Shown piece after piece: positions 24,101 through 36,597 of a DNA stretch of 64,000 bases. The translations under genes and the position numbers were made by a program. Source of the stretch: Nemopilema nomurai (lineage: Eukaryota > Cnidaria > Scyphozoa > Rhizostomeae > Rhizostomatidae); the NCBI GenBank assembly GCA_003864495.1, contig PEDN01001359.1:248001-312000 (forward strand), written 5' to 3'. The notes beneath the pieces are model-generated. The model was not told the DNA's origin, did no database searches, and worked only from the letters and a program-made list of their open reading frames with translations. Position 1 is the first letter of the stretch; every line of letters starts with the position of its first letter.

Positions 24101-27100
24101 ATCATAGTTGGAACTATTCTTCTCAAAAGCTGAGGAATTCTTCAAGGAAATATAATCATCTTCTTGGTTGTTTATCAATGCATTTCAAGCTTAATAATCC
24201 CATGTTTATGTCTCTTTACCAAATTCTCGTTACTAAAAACAATCGTTAACTTTGCCACTCGAATCCAAAAGGAATGGTTTAATATTTTGATTCTTAATTC
24301 AGTGATCCCCTTTTCGGCTAATTAATAAAATGTGTATGAATTATTATTGCCATTACACAACAGCGCAATATATAACGTTGAAGCTTAAGAATTCTAAACA
24401 CCAGGCTTAAGATAGCTCATGTATGGATTTTATGACGCGCGCCTACCCTGAATAATTTGAGCAGGAATAATAATGCCAATAGCAAAGATGCGCCAAAGGA
24501 GATGCGTACGCGGAAATCCTGCGCTCAACCCGCAGCATATCCCGACATTAATTGATAATAGAATAATTGGTACCTCACTGCTACCCTATTTCTGAACAAA
24601 CTTACAGGTCGAGATAGGTCCCTGAGCCTTTTGACGAGAAAGCTTTTCGTCACTTTCTAGAATGCTTTAAGATGATAGGAACCTGTTCAAAGAAATATTC
24701 TCCCATTTTGACCCTCCTTTTCATCCAGCCACCCTTTTGGATGGACCCCTTAATTAAAGATAAACAAATAAGGCATTTAATAGCAAATAAAGCTCGACTT
24801 ACATATATAGAAGACCTTTCTGGTGACGTTCCTTTGGCCAGCATGCACGGGCTTCTTCACCTAAACGATGTAAATAAAATTTTCAAACCAAACAGCCTCA
24901 AAAGAACCACTAGCAGATGAAAATTCTATACTTGGTTTAGCGGCCAATACAGTTTCTTTCAATGAAGCTCCTAACACAAAGCTTGGGGGATGCATGGTTT
25001 TCATTTAGATAATTACATGACAAGACCTTTTCCTTGTCCCTTGAAGTTTCTGCTAAGGGTAGCAGAGCCTTGGCGGAGATAATCTCCTTTGGTATAGAGT
25101 TCGTTAGTGTGACGTCACCAATATTGAACTCTATTGTCGATGCGATTCATCTGTTAAATGAAGCTTTAATTGGGGGAAGGACATTAGTTTATGAAGCCCC
25201 CAAAACCCCGCTGCGCGAGCTCAACCCCTTTTGTGGAAAAAGAATTGCCTCTTAAAACTACCCCATATACAAAATAGACATGTTAGCCTCGGCAAGAAAA
25301 CAATACCGCGACGTAAGGGTGTCTTTTTATTTCAGTTCGCCATCCTTCTTTGCTGCAATGACGTTTGGGAACTGCGGATACTCCTTCCCATCGGCCATGG
25401 GGGCAAAGATCGCGCGACCAGACAGACCGGCGATTGCTTACGTTGGGGAAGGCGCGTGGGGCATGAGCCTGAACGAAGTGCTCACGTGCATCAGGGAAAA
25501 GATTCCAACAACCGCAATTGTGTTTAATAACGGGCAGTGGGGAGCCGAGAAGAAGAATCAGGTAAGGAGTTAACATTCAAGCATACTGGGTTAACGTTGA
25601 CAGGTGAGAGGTCAATTTTGATAGGTCAGAGGTCAAATATGACGGGTCAGTTGTCAACTTTAGCAGGTCAGGGGTCAACAGCAAATTATCCCATTAGAGG
25701 TTGTCGAGAAAGGCTCTTCTTATGACAATGAGCTCTAGAAAAATAGGCAAATTAGTAGCACACAAAATAAATTTCTTTGATGTTGTCTATAGTCATTCAA
25801 CAGCAGGATTAACTCGAAAGTGACAACACAAACGGAAGGGAATTGAGAAAACAATACGAACGTCACAATACATGTTGGCATACCAACATATTGCCATTGA
25901 ATAGAAAGGCGTTAACTAACACAACAAGACTCAAACAGCACATGTGACTCTAACACGCAACTCAGACATCACGAAATATATTGAATATGAAAACCAACCG
26001 TTACAGCTGATTTTGACCTGTTGAGTCGACAATAAATTGCCCTTTGACCTATAGAGTCACCAGTAAATGGTCACATTTTAAGACAATTTTGACCCGTGAG
26101 GTCTACAGTAAATGATCCTTTGACCTTTGGGGTCAACAGTAAAGGATCTCATAAGAAGTTAACTTTCACCTTTGAGGTTCTCGTTAGAGGTCAATTTTGG
26201 CCTTTGTGGTCCATAGCAAGTGATCCCGCTAAAGATCAATCTTTCTAACTGTTTCTCTAGAAAAGATAAAGAATTTGGTATGAAGTTCGGGTCTGGTATC
26301 TACTTTGCATAGCCTATGAGGATGGCGTGAGGAAAAAAAACGTAGATGAAGTCAATAAATGTTTAGCTTCAGCGAAAATCCTATCACATGAAAATCACCG
26401 TATAGTCACATGCAGCGCACGTTGACGATAGTGATTTGTTATCTGTTAATTGAAAATCAAGACCCCCGTCTTCAACCTTCAAGTACATTGTGTGTTTATC
26501 ATTGAGCGAAAGTGAGACTGATGATAACTATATAACAGAGAAAGGTGACAAGAAAGAGTCTTACTTGCAGGCCAGTATCAAACTCTTTTGAGCCTAAGTA
26601 ACCTTTTAACATGCTAATGATAGACGCCCTCTAAAAGAAAGGTCAAAAGGCATGTTCATCAAGAAATGAAGGGTCAAAGGACATGCACTGGATGGTATTT
26701 ATAATTAGTATGACAATAGGCCCAGACAGGCTATTTGAGCCTTCGATTCATGACAGCAACTTAAATCCTATTCTGTAAACAAGAACCTCTAATGACTGCC
26801 AGGGTATTAAACTAGATACATTTTGAAGCATTCTCCTTCTTGAAGGTGTTGTGGTTTGGCGACCGTTACATTGGTGTCCAGCTCCACAACCCGTGGAGCT
26901 ACGCAGAGATCGCACGGAGCATGAAAGCTGAAGGAATCACGTGCACACATCGTGATCAGATCGGTGATGCATTGCGACAGGCGGTAGCCAATCAGGAGGA
27001 AGGCAAGACGACAGTGGTCGAGCTGATGTTCACCCGTGAACTGGGGGATCCCTTCCGACGTGATGCAATGAAATTACCCATAAGGCATTTGGAGAAGTAC

Positions 27101-27154
27101 AAACGCACTATCCAGAAAGCGGAGTCATCGACTGGACAACCTGTTGACATGTGA
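21158..27154 (+). CDS. xsc: Bacterial-type sulfoacetaldehyde acetyltransferase (Xsc)
   Basis: Family reaction: thiamine-diphosphate enzyme converting sulfoacetaldehyde plus phosphate to acetyl phosphate and sulfite, a step in bacterial taurine breakdown. Coding exons 21158-21524, 22241-22902, 23280-23626, 25336-25561, 26846-27154 total 1911 nt, or 636 residues. Residues 1-49 ([16 protein letters not shown]..., Arg/Lys/Ser/Ala-rich, no acidic residue until 36) resemble a mitochondrial transit peptide. Met50 aligns with the usual bacterial start. Domains: N-terminal pyrimidine-binding with [14 protein letters not shown] (conserved Glu96), central domain (NPVILAGGG), C-terminal diphosphate-binding with GEGAWGMS...[13 protein letters not shown] (496-533), then [11 protein letters not shown], typical of Xsc. 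The usual GDG is GEG here (Glu497). An acceptor at 21140-21141 implies an upstream noncoding exon. Introns and the leader show it is a nuclear gene, not contamination. Another TPP-enzyme specificity is possible but less likely. Confidence 0.92.
21815..22150. repeat. Dispersed repeat family D, copy 1 (Xsc intron)
   Basis: A ~335-bp sequence sharing landmarks with copies at 36801, 43755 and 48935: TAAGCCTAAGATTATTCTTAAATTATT, a central CTCACAG.GTGGCTGAGTATAGC, and GATGAAGGTTGAGCCTGGCAT near the right end. The right terminal stretch is missing or diverged here. It lies in the intron between the first two Xsc coding exons. Confidence 0.75.
25585..26250. repeat. Degenerate GGTCA-rich repeats with two DR1 motifs (Xsc intron)
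   Basis: A run of imperfect units built on GGTCA/TGACC. The first part has AGGTCA-G-AGGTCA (25623-25635, a perfect DR1) and AGGTCA-G-GGGTCA (25665-25677). After a gap, 26010-26235 has units of about 40-45 bp such as TTTGACCTTTGGGGTCAACAGTAAA. DR1 is a binding arrangement for HNF4/RXR-type nuclear receptors. Whether this is an enhancer or a decayed minisatellite cannot be told from sequence. Confidence 0.5.
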
Positions 27155-30100
27155 GACTCACAAAAACAAGGTGGCCTGCCTAAGAACCTCAGCAGGGATA
27201 AAGGAGGGGGGGGGGACTTATTTACACAGAGGCCATTCACAACCCAAAAAACTATTTCGTATAAATGTTTTGTAATTTGTTGTTGTGATAGACTTAGTCA
27301 GCATGTCACTTGCATTATTCATTCAGTATTTTATATATTATCACTAATAATTGGTCATTTGTTCTTGCTTGGTTCATTGTGTCATTAACAAGACACATCA
27401 GATATACCTTTTTTATGAAGAACCCGCCACTAGTACCATTCCTAAAGGTTCTTTATTTTAGAACCGAATTTCCGTGCTGAAAGGTTTATATCAGAGGGCT
27501 AGTCTATGTATGTTGCTCCGAGACCCCAATGGAGGGTGATACTTCTGTTACTTATCCTTGAAGAAAATATGTTGAGTCAATGCAGTGCCAAGTTTTTAAC
27601 TCCCACGTGTTGCAGCTAAATTTGAGAGAAGGCTTCTCCTTTTGCTCCCCCGCAACCTTCCACCTCTGATGAATCAGCCCTTTGGACAGGAAGCCCTTCC
27701 CACGAGGTAATTGCGCCCACTACCATAGAACATGGCTATTGTCAATTTGACATTTAAAACCCTTAATGGGGATAGAAAAGTGCCCACTTGGCTCATTTCC
27801 GTAGGCCCTGAGTCACCCACATTATCGCCCTATCCAAAGATTTCTCTATATTGCATAGCCTGATGAAGTCATAGGTATGACAGGCACAAAATCTCGGTCT
27901 GCTTGCCAAGTGGATGACGCGAATGAGCACGGATTTGCAAAACACCTTTTATCCGTTGTGTTGACCTTTGACCCTTTGTGGGTGATGTCTAGCGTTTTCG
28001 TGTAGATTTTCTTAGGACAGTGAAAGCTTCTTTGATACCGAGTTGAATAGCTATGCAGATAGGCCTAATCCCGGAATACTTAGGACACCACTACTTCGAT
28101 TCTTCGATTTGTCTCTGACGTTTATAGCAAAACTGAACTTGAGTATCACGCACTCATAATGTAAATATAAGCTAGTTAAGAAACAAATAGTTGCGTCGTA
28201 ATCATATTACACTGCAGACCAACACATTGCCACAAGAAAAGCGTTAACAACGGGCATGCAAAACAAGACATCACGAAATTTAATTGATACCATTGCACAG
28301 TTTACAGTTTACAAATAGAGGATACTATAGCACGCAACTGGGGCATCATGAAATTTCTCTAAGGTTTTCTGAAAGGAATGTGCATTATGAATAAAGTTAT
28401 AGCCCATAAGAGTATAATTAGAATTGACTGCTGGAGGAGAAAAGTATTTCAAAGAAAAGAAGATTAAAAGACGCACTCCAGAAAAATATCTCAAGAACTT
28501 CGTAGAAAAAAGGGTTCACAATTTGGAAATTTTTCTCAATTTTGGCTGAAATTTTTCTCAATTTTTGCGAAAATTTTCGCTATATCTTTACTAAATTTTG
28601 CTGAATATTTGTCGACATGCAGGTTCCACCCTTCGCTCATTTTTTAAAAAACCCGTCGACTTCTTCATGGCTCAGTGATGGCGAGAAATTTACGATAAAA
28701 TCTCTTGCTTGCTTTCTGAAAGCTTTGCCTTTTTGACAAATGTTTGTCTCCAAGACAGGGATGTAGAAAGCGTTTAAAGAGAAGTGGGTGAAGTAAAAAG
28801 GGGCACATTTTTTATAGTTTGAAAGGGTACTATTGGGTCTCACAAGGACACTTTTGCAAGGCTTTCCAGAAAGTGGGGGCCATTGCCATTCTGGCATCTC
28901 CAGCATCCCCCGTTTGTGATAAAAGTTTCGATGGACGTTGTGATGAACTTTACATTTTGATGGTAAAAGTTTTGATAAACGTTTTAGCTTTTGAAATTAT
29001 AGAAGCTTCTTGAGTATGAAGTTGCTTGAGAAAAAAGGAGATTTCAAGACAATAGTTTGGAAAGTTCTACTGCAAAAATCACTTTGAGTTTAAATAGAAA
29101 ATCACAAAAGGCTATGAGCTTCAAATTTAGAGTGAGTTATTCTAACTCCCGTTCTGAGTGTATCGCTTTAGCTTTAGGTAACTGGGTGGTAACCATTGTT
29201 TGGTAATCGTAAGGGTAACACGTTGTGATAGAAAAAAAGGGAGCATACAGCCCCCATATTAATCACCCCTGATACGCGGTAAATAATGATGGGCCATTCT
29301 TGATTTTCTGCCAACACGATTCACCCCACGCCTGTTGAGGAATAGGAAGTGACCCTTTGATGAGAAATGCTTTTCATTCATTCCGCCATTCATTTTACCA
29401 GCTCAAATTAGGACTGTGCCAATCGGAAATGTTGAATCAGACTTAGACAGTCTTCCGTTTTGCTTTTAATCTGTTTGTTTTGTTTTTATTCGCTAAGCAA
29501 AGGTCATGTATCAGGTCAAGGGGAATGTGGCCTAAATCAGGTCGGGTGAACCGGGGGTTAAGAGAAAATACACCCTGTGAAATAAATTGGTTCTTCGAAA
29601 GATATTGCAAAGTGGATTGCTCCTTGTGACACTGCGCAGCAGCATGCGCAGCGAATTAGAACGCAGCACGTCAGAATCGACCTATACTCGTAAGCAGAAT
29701 GAGAACACGTGGTCGATCGGTGAAACGAGAAGAGATTGCTTGATGTGATGAAAGAAGAGAGTTATGTTCAGTTAGTATGAATTGAAGCTGCATTCATGCC
29801 TTTCCCAACCTGTACACAGAATGCCCATGATTTCATAAAGCTTATAAAAGATGTGGTTTCTGGAGTTAGCGTAAGCTTAAGCTTCTCAGTGTCCTAAAAC
29901 TACCTTCGGATGCAAGGCAGAAACAAAATCAGAATCAGTTAGAACTGAGCTGAATGAAATCGTGGCAACTGCGTCAAACAACAGCAACAACTTTTAAAGT
30001 TCTGATGACATCATCGTTGCATTTTCACCCCGGCCCCAACACTGGAACAAGGTCGTTTCACCCATTTTGTACCAGTTTTACACCTTTTTATTCGTACAAA

Positions 30101-33100
30101 TAAATGGGCCAACCAAGTTAGGAGGACCAGTTCGTTTTAAGCCAAACAAAACCCTTTTGGCTTCCATACGACAGCAGAATTTCTGAAGACAATCAATTCA
30201 ACACACCCCCCCCCCCCAACTTCACCCCTAGCACCACAGCCTCGGCCCCTATGCCAAGACTAAAAAGGAAGACCAACTTTGGAACAAACTGAGGCTGAAA
30301 TCCTGTGCCGATTTGAAAAACAATTAAAGGGTTGGAAACCGAACTAAATCTTTTGCAGCATAAACATTAAAATTTGACGAGGATTGATCGCTGTCCATCG
30401 TCTTCAAAAGCCTATGAAATTTGGATATGTCTTCAGCTGTCTTTATAGCCTTCTACTTTTAGAGTGGTCTATAAGATAAATTGGTCTTACGCTTACTCAG
30501 TCCCCTCCCTACGAGGGGTGTAGTTGTAAAACTTAAACAAGGGGGGGGCCTAGTGTGTGTGAGAGAAATTGGTGTGGTCCCTGGTGCCACGCCCTTTTTG
30601 TCTCGTTTCAGTGCTTTGTACAAAGTTAATTTACTTAGCAGGAAGGAATACCACCAAAATAAGGCCGGACTACCTCTGAAAAGTCAAAACATTCACAATT
30701 CTTGTCTCTTTCTAAGCACGAACATTGAAGAGATTTTTCCAAATATTTTAACAAGGTGAGCTGTGCCCCCTGAGCCCCCAACCACTGCATCCTTCGTTCC
30801 TCACCCCCCTTTGATTGCAACCCTCTTCTAAATCTTAATTTTTGTTTGCAGATTGTTTACGATATTTCTGGCAAACAGATGGAAAACATTGAAGTCTCAA
30901 AACCTGTTCCATTTCTGTTTGTACCATTCCCAAGTATATGTTGGTGCTTGTAAATGCTGGCTGCGTCAGTGCTAAAGTCTCGCGGATTACGGCTTCAAAC
31001 TTTATATTGTCACCCCCGATTGCAAAATTTGAGGACAAGTTCCATTGCAGGAATAGCCAACAAATTTGCCAATGCTCAACTGTTGCAACATACCCTATAA
31101 TAAGGTGGCCCAATATTAGCATTCTATTTGTCAAAAAGCAACAAGGACTTTGTTTATCTAATCTGACATCAATTCATTTGCGGTCCCATTATCAGCTTAA
31201 ATCCTGCTTCAACGGGGTTTCAAATTGCCCCAGGCCTGCTATTCAGGGGGATCAGTATGGGTTGCAACTTGCATGAGGGGGGCTCAAATTACCCGCAAAA
31301 CCTTTGGCGGGATCATTAGCAGTTTATCGGCATGCCTTTTTGTGCCAAATGATATCATGTTCCCAATGTTTGTGAGGTGCCATTGTTGAAAGCGCGGTTT
31401 ATGGTTTTCGAAACGGCTTCGTTTTACAACCACGCAACATGCATCTCTCCGTTTACCAACCGGAAGGGCAAAGGGGCAGTGTCCAAATGAGTTTTGGGAC
31501 TGTTGGTAAATTCAGGGAGCAGCAATGACGTAGTTGATCAGTGACAGTTGGCAGGGTCTCCAGCGGTACCAAAAAAGTCGAAGGGTGAGGGGGTAACAAG
31601 TCGAAGGGTGAGGGGGGGGGGGTAACTTCTATACAAAATACAATGCAATGAAAAGACCTAAGAAAGGTAAACTTTGCCAAAAATGGGTGACCGTGGCCCT
31701 CAGCCATTCTCATTTCCCCCCGTCTATGCAAGCCCTGGTTCGTAGGTGGAACTTGGGGAAAATTATCCGCATTTGCCATTGTGTTTTGAATAAAGAACAC
31801 ATTAAGATGGTTGTGTTGCCAAAATATCGGTGAATTCAACTCCAGTGTCCCCTCACTGTCTATATGACTCGTCCTTCTCTAATAATCTTCCAAATTTATG
31901 CTTGACAAAGTGCTTTAATACATAGATACATATTAACGGATGCATACATACATTCATACATACATTACTTAAACAAAACCTAGATAAAAATGAAAAGTTA
32001 TATTTTGAAGAGTAGATGTAAAAGGAGAATTACATTGCTGCAATATTGTAAAATAACATCTAGAAGTACCTGTAGGCTGGACCTGACTTTAAGAATTCAT
32101 TGAAAAGTACTCAATTTCATGCCCTGTTTTTGAAATTAGATAACATAATAACAATAAAGCTAAAAAATGATAAAGTAAAAAGAACAATATGTCAAAACCA
32201 TCAATGTTTACACCTTCGCCAACTCTCCTTACAGTGAGAGCTTCGTTTTCAATCCCGAGTCTCATTTTCACACACGAATGCAGAAAGGGTCTATTTGAAA
32301 TTGGATGCTTTACAAGAAATAATTACACCTTGTTGTTTTTCCTCTCATCTTCAAAATGTTTTTGCGTGTTCTTTGCCTGCATTATGGGGGCAGCATGTGA
32401 GTTATTGCCCCCTTCCTTTGGCTAATGGGGAAGAGGGGCGCTCACCAACATATTTCTGTAAATAGGGGCAGTGGGGTGGAGATGACCCTTTTTCTTTGGT
32501 TGATGGGGGCAAGGGGCAAGATGCACCAACGAAGAAAGCATACTCCCAATGGGTAAATCGGGGCGTCTATTCCAGGGGGCTTTTAATCGAAGCATTAGGG
32601 GTTAATGGTTCCCAAAGGGTAAATCGTAAGAATGCGAACTTATCTGGCGAGTTTTTTTGGTCTCTTTTTAAGAATAAAGTGCATTTGTAATCGTTTAAGG
32701 TCAGACCACCGAATTGCAAGTGGAAGACATCAAACAATGAAACATGAATGATCAAAAACACGTGTGGAATGGCGAGAAACAAAGTATTGATTTGGAGATG
32801 GGAAGTCCAGAGATAATTCGATTTAAAGGAAGAAATTGCTGATAGGCCGGAACAGAATGAAAAAGTTCCCTTTTGGATTCTCTCCAAGACGAGCTTTATC
32901 AAGAATTTACATTGATGTTTAGCTCATCCCCATAGTTATCAAAACCTATAACTATTATTCAAACTGCTACTACAGCAATAGTTACAATCTGTAATTATTT
33001 ATTATGACTATTTAGTAATTATTAACATTTAATGTTGTTATTACTATCCAATTATTAGTTGTTAGTTATAATTTCAGTTATGAGTCTCAAGGCACTGTGT

Positions 33101-33145
33101 ATGGAAGATACATGTTCCCACCTTCATGTCAATTGGCTGTGTTTA
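27155..33145. other. Gene-free stretch after Xsc
   Basis: No coding exon was recognised on either strand. Open frames are short, start with non-ATG codons or run through low-complexity sequence. Only simple features were seen: G or C homopolymers (27206, 30205, 30541) and a short duplication of GTCGAAGGGTGAGGGGG near 31578-31616. Confidence 0.55.
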
Positions 33146-33211
33146 TACCCTGGGTACCAGCCCCACTGTGTATGTACCAAGGAATACATAGTGGGTCTGG
33201 TACCCAGGGTA
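33146..33211. repeat. Long imperfect palindrome (28-bp arms)
   Basis: Arms 33146-33173 and 33184-33211 are complementary at 26 of 28 positions (left arm begins TACCCTGGGTACCAG) around a 10-bp loop. The transcript of either strand would fold into a strong hairpin. Confidence 0.85.
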
Positions 33212-36200
33212 CTGTGTTTATCGACTCCCATATTCTCTCCATACTCCCATATCGACTCCCAAGGGACCATTGTTTCAGCAGCCGGTTTGAAAAGCTATCT
33301 GGATCTTTTAAAGCACGGAAAAATGATTGACTTGGCCATAGGGTTGGGGGGGGCACGTTCCCACCTGCATCGATTCCAGCAAGGGTTAGGGATGAGAGGT
33401 GGGTGTAAGCCAAGTGTGGTTGGCTTTTTCTGGTCAACAACTGGATAAGTCACTAACTTTCAAACCAACACGTATTTTGACATTTCATGCTCTAGAGTTT
33501 CAGAAAAAACGTTCATCTTTGGAAATAGACCAGTCTAGTCTGGTCTTTCTAAACTTCATCGAAGCATTCTTATCCCTTTTTTTGTCCTTTTCTATGCGTT
33601 GTGCAAGCGGTTTTTTATCATTGAGAAAGTCAAATGAAAGGCTCAAGCATGGTTCGTTGAAGTTTCTCAAAACCTGGGCTTCTACAGTAAGACTGTGCTC
33701 CCATTATCCTATATTATATATCTCTGTCATTCCCATGATAGTTTCGTTTGCCCCCAAATACGAAATGTCGAATTATCCCACAGTTATAAATTACTTCTTA
33801 AGCTCCCATGTTCTTAGCCTGCGTGCAGACTTTACTATCCGTTGCGAAGGAGAGCCAATACGGAATTTGTAAAGGAGAGCCATTTACAAGCTCTCTTTTG
33901 TAGAAGCATCAATTTCCCCAACACCCTATTCCCCCTGGAGAGGGTGTGGTCACGAAAATGTTAACTCCATTTGCCACCTCATAGCATTTCTCACTTTAAC
34001 TTTACGATGCAGAGCCTTTTTGATGCAACACGTTGAACAGTGGAAACTTAAACCATTCCGGGAGAAAATCTACAACTCGAAGCTTCCGATTTTTGTTTGT
34101 TGTTTCAAAGCAACTTGATTACTTCCAAAATTAATCTGGTATTGTAATCCGAGACGCGATTGTGGTTGGTTCGAATCTGAAGTAATAATTCTCAAGCGTC
34201 ATCAATAAAGACCCGTTTGTCAGTGTGATTCAATTCCCACACCCATATGTCACTATCAACACCCATTGAATACTGTGATATTGGCCATCTCTTGACAATA
34301 GTAAACAATCATTGTTAACTCTCATGGGAAAATGTGGTCGTTTCTTTTGAAACAGGAAAAACTCTTTTGAAGGTATGGAATGGAGAATTCTTCTACCCTA
34401 AGTCTATTAGAATACTCTGTGGCACAAAATAACAGAGGTTGGTGCCACATTTTAAAAGAAAGGAGCTCAGGAAATTATGCAAATTTAAATGGCCCCCGTG
34501 CCTCATTATGATTGGAAAGAAATAAAAGAAAGAAGCTAGAAGATTACAACTTTATCATATCAGAAAATGCAACGATTTTTATTTCATCTTACGTCATTCT
34601 GAGTGATTAAAGGAACTCAATGCTAAAACGAATTCAGCAGCAGAATTTTCTATTCAGCTGTTAAAATCGCATGGATATCGCTTTTTAGAATTTCATTTAT
34701 TTATGATGATGTTTATGAAAGTTCTTATGAGGTTTGAATGTTGTAAAAGAGCATTGAAACGCAAAATCAAAACGAAATGACAACAATCAAAATGAAATGA
34801 CAACATCATTAGATAACATGGCTGCCAAAATACATTTGTTCTTGCATGAATAATCAGGTTTGTTTCAAAAACAATGAAATCACGATAACAACCTTATTTT
34901 GTTTTCTACCCTATCACTTTCATAATTGTTCACATCTACTTCTTTCTATTCTTTAGAATACAGCGTGATCAATACGTGATCCCTAATCCAGGGGGGTTCA
35001 ACCCTTACAGACGTCACATTTTTAAAGTTTAATGTGTTGATTTGTCTGTAGACCGCATGCAGTTTCAAAATTTGCAATAGAAATTTCTCGAATAACAAAT
35101 GTTCATGCCAAATTTTTTGCAATTGCAGAAAATGATGCAACCAGCATTCCAGAACCTTCTAGAATAAGAGCGACGCAATTTTCACATGAATACGAGGCTC
35201 TTCGCAGTATCGCTCTGATAGGCCCTCGACACAATTTTCGTAGTTTAGTCAGATTAGCTAAATAGTTGTGCAGGCACCGCGGAGCGTTTAGAAAAGTGGG
35301 GGGCCTAAAAAAAGTCTGGGGGGGGCTAAAACCATTAAAAAGAGGCTCTATTGGTAGTTTATTACTTAATATTTGGCATTTTCTGCAGGGTTGGGGCCTC
35401 TCAGCCTCCTTCCGCGGTGCCTTTTGTGGCACACGTCTCGCGTGATAACATAGACGTTTTCATAAATATCACCTGTAAAATTTCCATTGTTTTGCATTCT
35501 TTTGTTTAGAGATAATCAATTGCACAATACATTTGTCATGCAATTATCGTTAATTATAATAGAAATAATTAAAGCTAATTTGAAATTCTATTCGTTTGTA
35601 TATGTGAGTCAGGGAATTCGAAAATGAGAAAGGTAGAGAGATATGAGAAGTTGATGAACGAGATCTAGTAACAAGTGTTACACTGGCGTATTACTTTCTG
35701 GCTTCGTTGCATCTTAGAAAACAATTTCGTTCCAATCAATTCTACAAGATTGTATGATAAGGGATAAAACATTGCTCATTGAATTACTTCGATTTTACTG
35801 GCTGGAACGTTTCTTAAGCTGTAAGGAAATGTGTGTTTGTAGCGTGGGGGAGGGGGGTACATTTTCTCTTGGGTGGTCATGTCGGTTTCGCACCCCTTCT
35901 TATTCGTAGTGGTTATTTTTTACAAACAAATATCATAAAACTAACTTTTGCACCCCTTATAACTGATAGGCCTGCGCCCCCCCCCCCCTGCCACTTTCTA
36001 TGACCTTCGTATTAACAAATATTTCTCTGACCTAAGACATGAACTTTCTTGTCGCTTTCGACATTCCAAAGCATCGTCCTTTCAAAAATGGAGTGAGAGG
36101 GGGCTTGCCCGATCAAAGGCAATCAGTTTTTTGCCAATCCGTTTTTTTATAAAATTCTGCGGCTTTCCTTCCATGGATTCCTAGTGTAACGACACAGGGT

Positions 36201-36311
36201 TCCCTTACGGACAGTATCACGTGACAATTCCACCATTGCGCTGTGATTGCATCAGCGCCTGTAAAGACGTTTTTTGTATCACGTAATTATTATTTAAAGG
36301 TTTGCTCAGGT
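33212..36311. other. Gene-free stretch
   Basis: No convincing gene. It holds MITE A copy 3 (35271-35423) and a TCACGTGA box at 36217-36224 just before the small TATA-containing unit. Confidence 0.5.
35271..35423. mobile_element. MITE family A, copy 3
   Basis: Starts CAGGCACCGCGGAGC and ends TCCGCGGTGCCTT. The flanks TTGTG (35266-35270 and 35424-35428) form a perfect 5-bp target-site duplication. The interior matches copy 2 (TTTATTACTTAATATTTGGCATT). Confidence 0.9.
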
Positions 36312-36597
36312 TATATAAAGGGTTGTTTTCATAAGTTAGGAGTAGTCTTGCCGAAAGAATTGCCGTACTGCTAGAAGCCCTGTCGCTAGTTTTGTCGTGC
36401 CTGTTGAAGCCGTGTCGTTATTTGTCGAACTTGCTGTTAGCCGTTAGTCGTATCATTGCCATAAAATGGAGAATTTTGATCTTATCCGCCGTTGCCGTAT
36501 TTTTGAGGATTTCTGCCAACAAAGAACTCACGTTTGTAAAACACACCTTTTAAGAGGTTTTACACTACAATGCTACGCCCATTGAATTTCAAATAAA
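36312..36597 (+). other. Compact TATA-to-AATAAA unit with a 39-codon frame
   Basis: TATATAAAG at 36312-36320 is followed by a GTCGT-rich leader, an ATG-initiated frame at 36466-36585 (39 residues, beginning MENFDLIRRCRIFEDF), and AATAAA at 36592-36597, seven bases after its stop. The order is that of a tiny transcription unit. The peptide has no recognised family, and frames this short are common by chance. Confidence 0.25.

Noticed and set aside
31453..31839. Minus-strand frame of 128 codons, Pro-rich
   Set aside because: Driven by the duplicated G-rich stretch near 31578-31622; no protein-like pattern.
33399..33872. Plus-strand frame of 157 codons in a gene-free region
   Set aside because: Unbiased composition, no recognised motif, no promoter or exon signals; consistent with chance.
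34160..34180. GGTTCGAATC, resembling a tRNA T-arm
   Set aside because: No matching D-arm, anticodon arm or acceptor stem could be placed around it.
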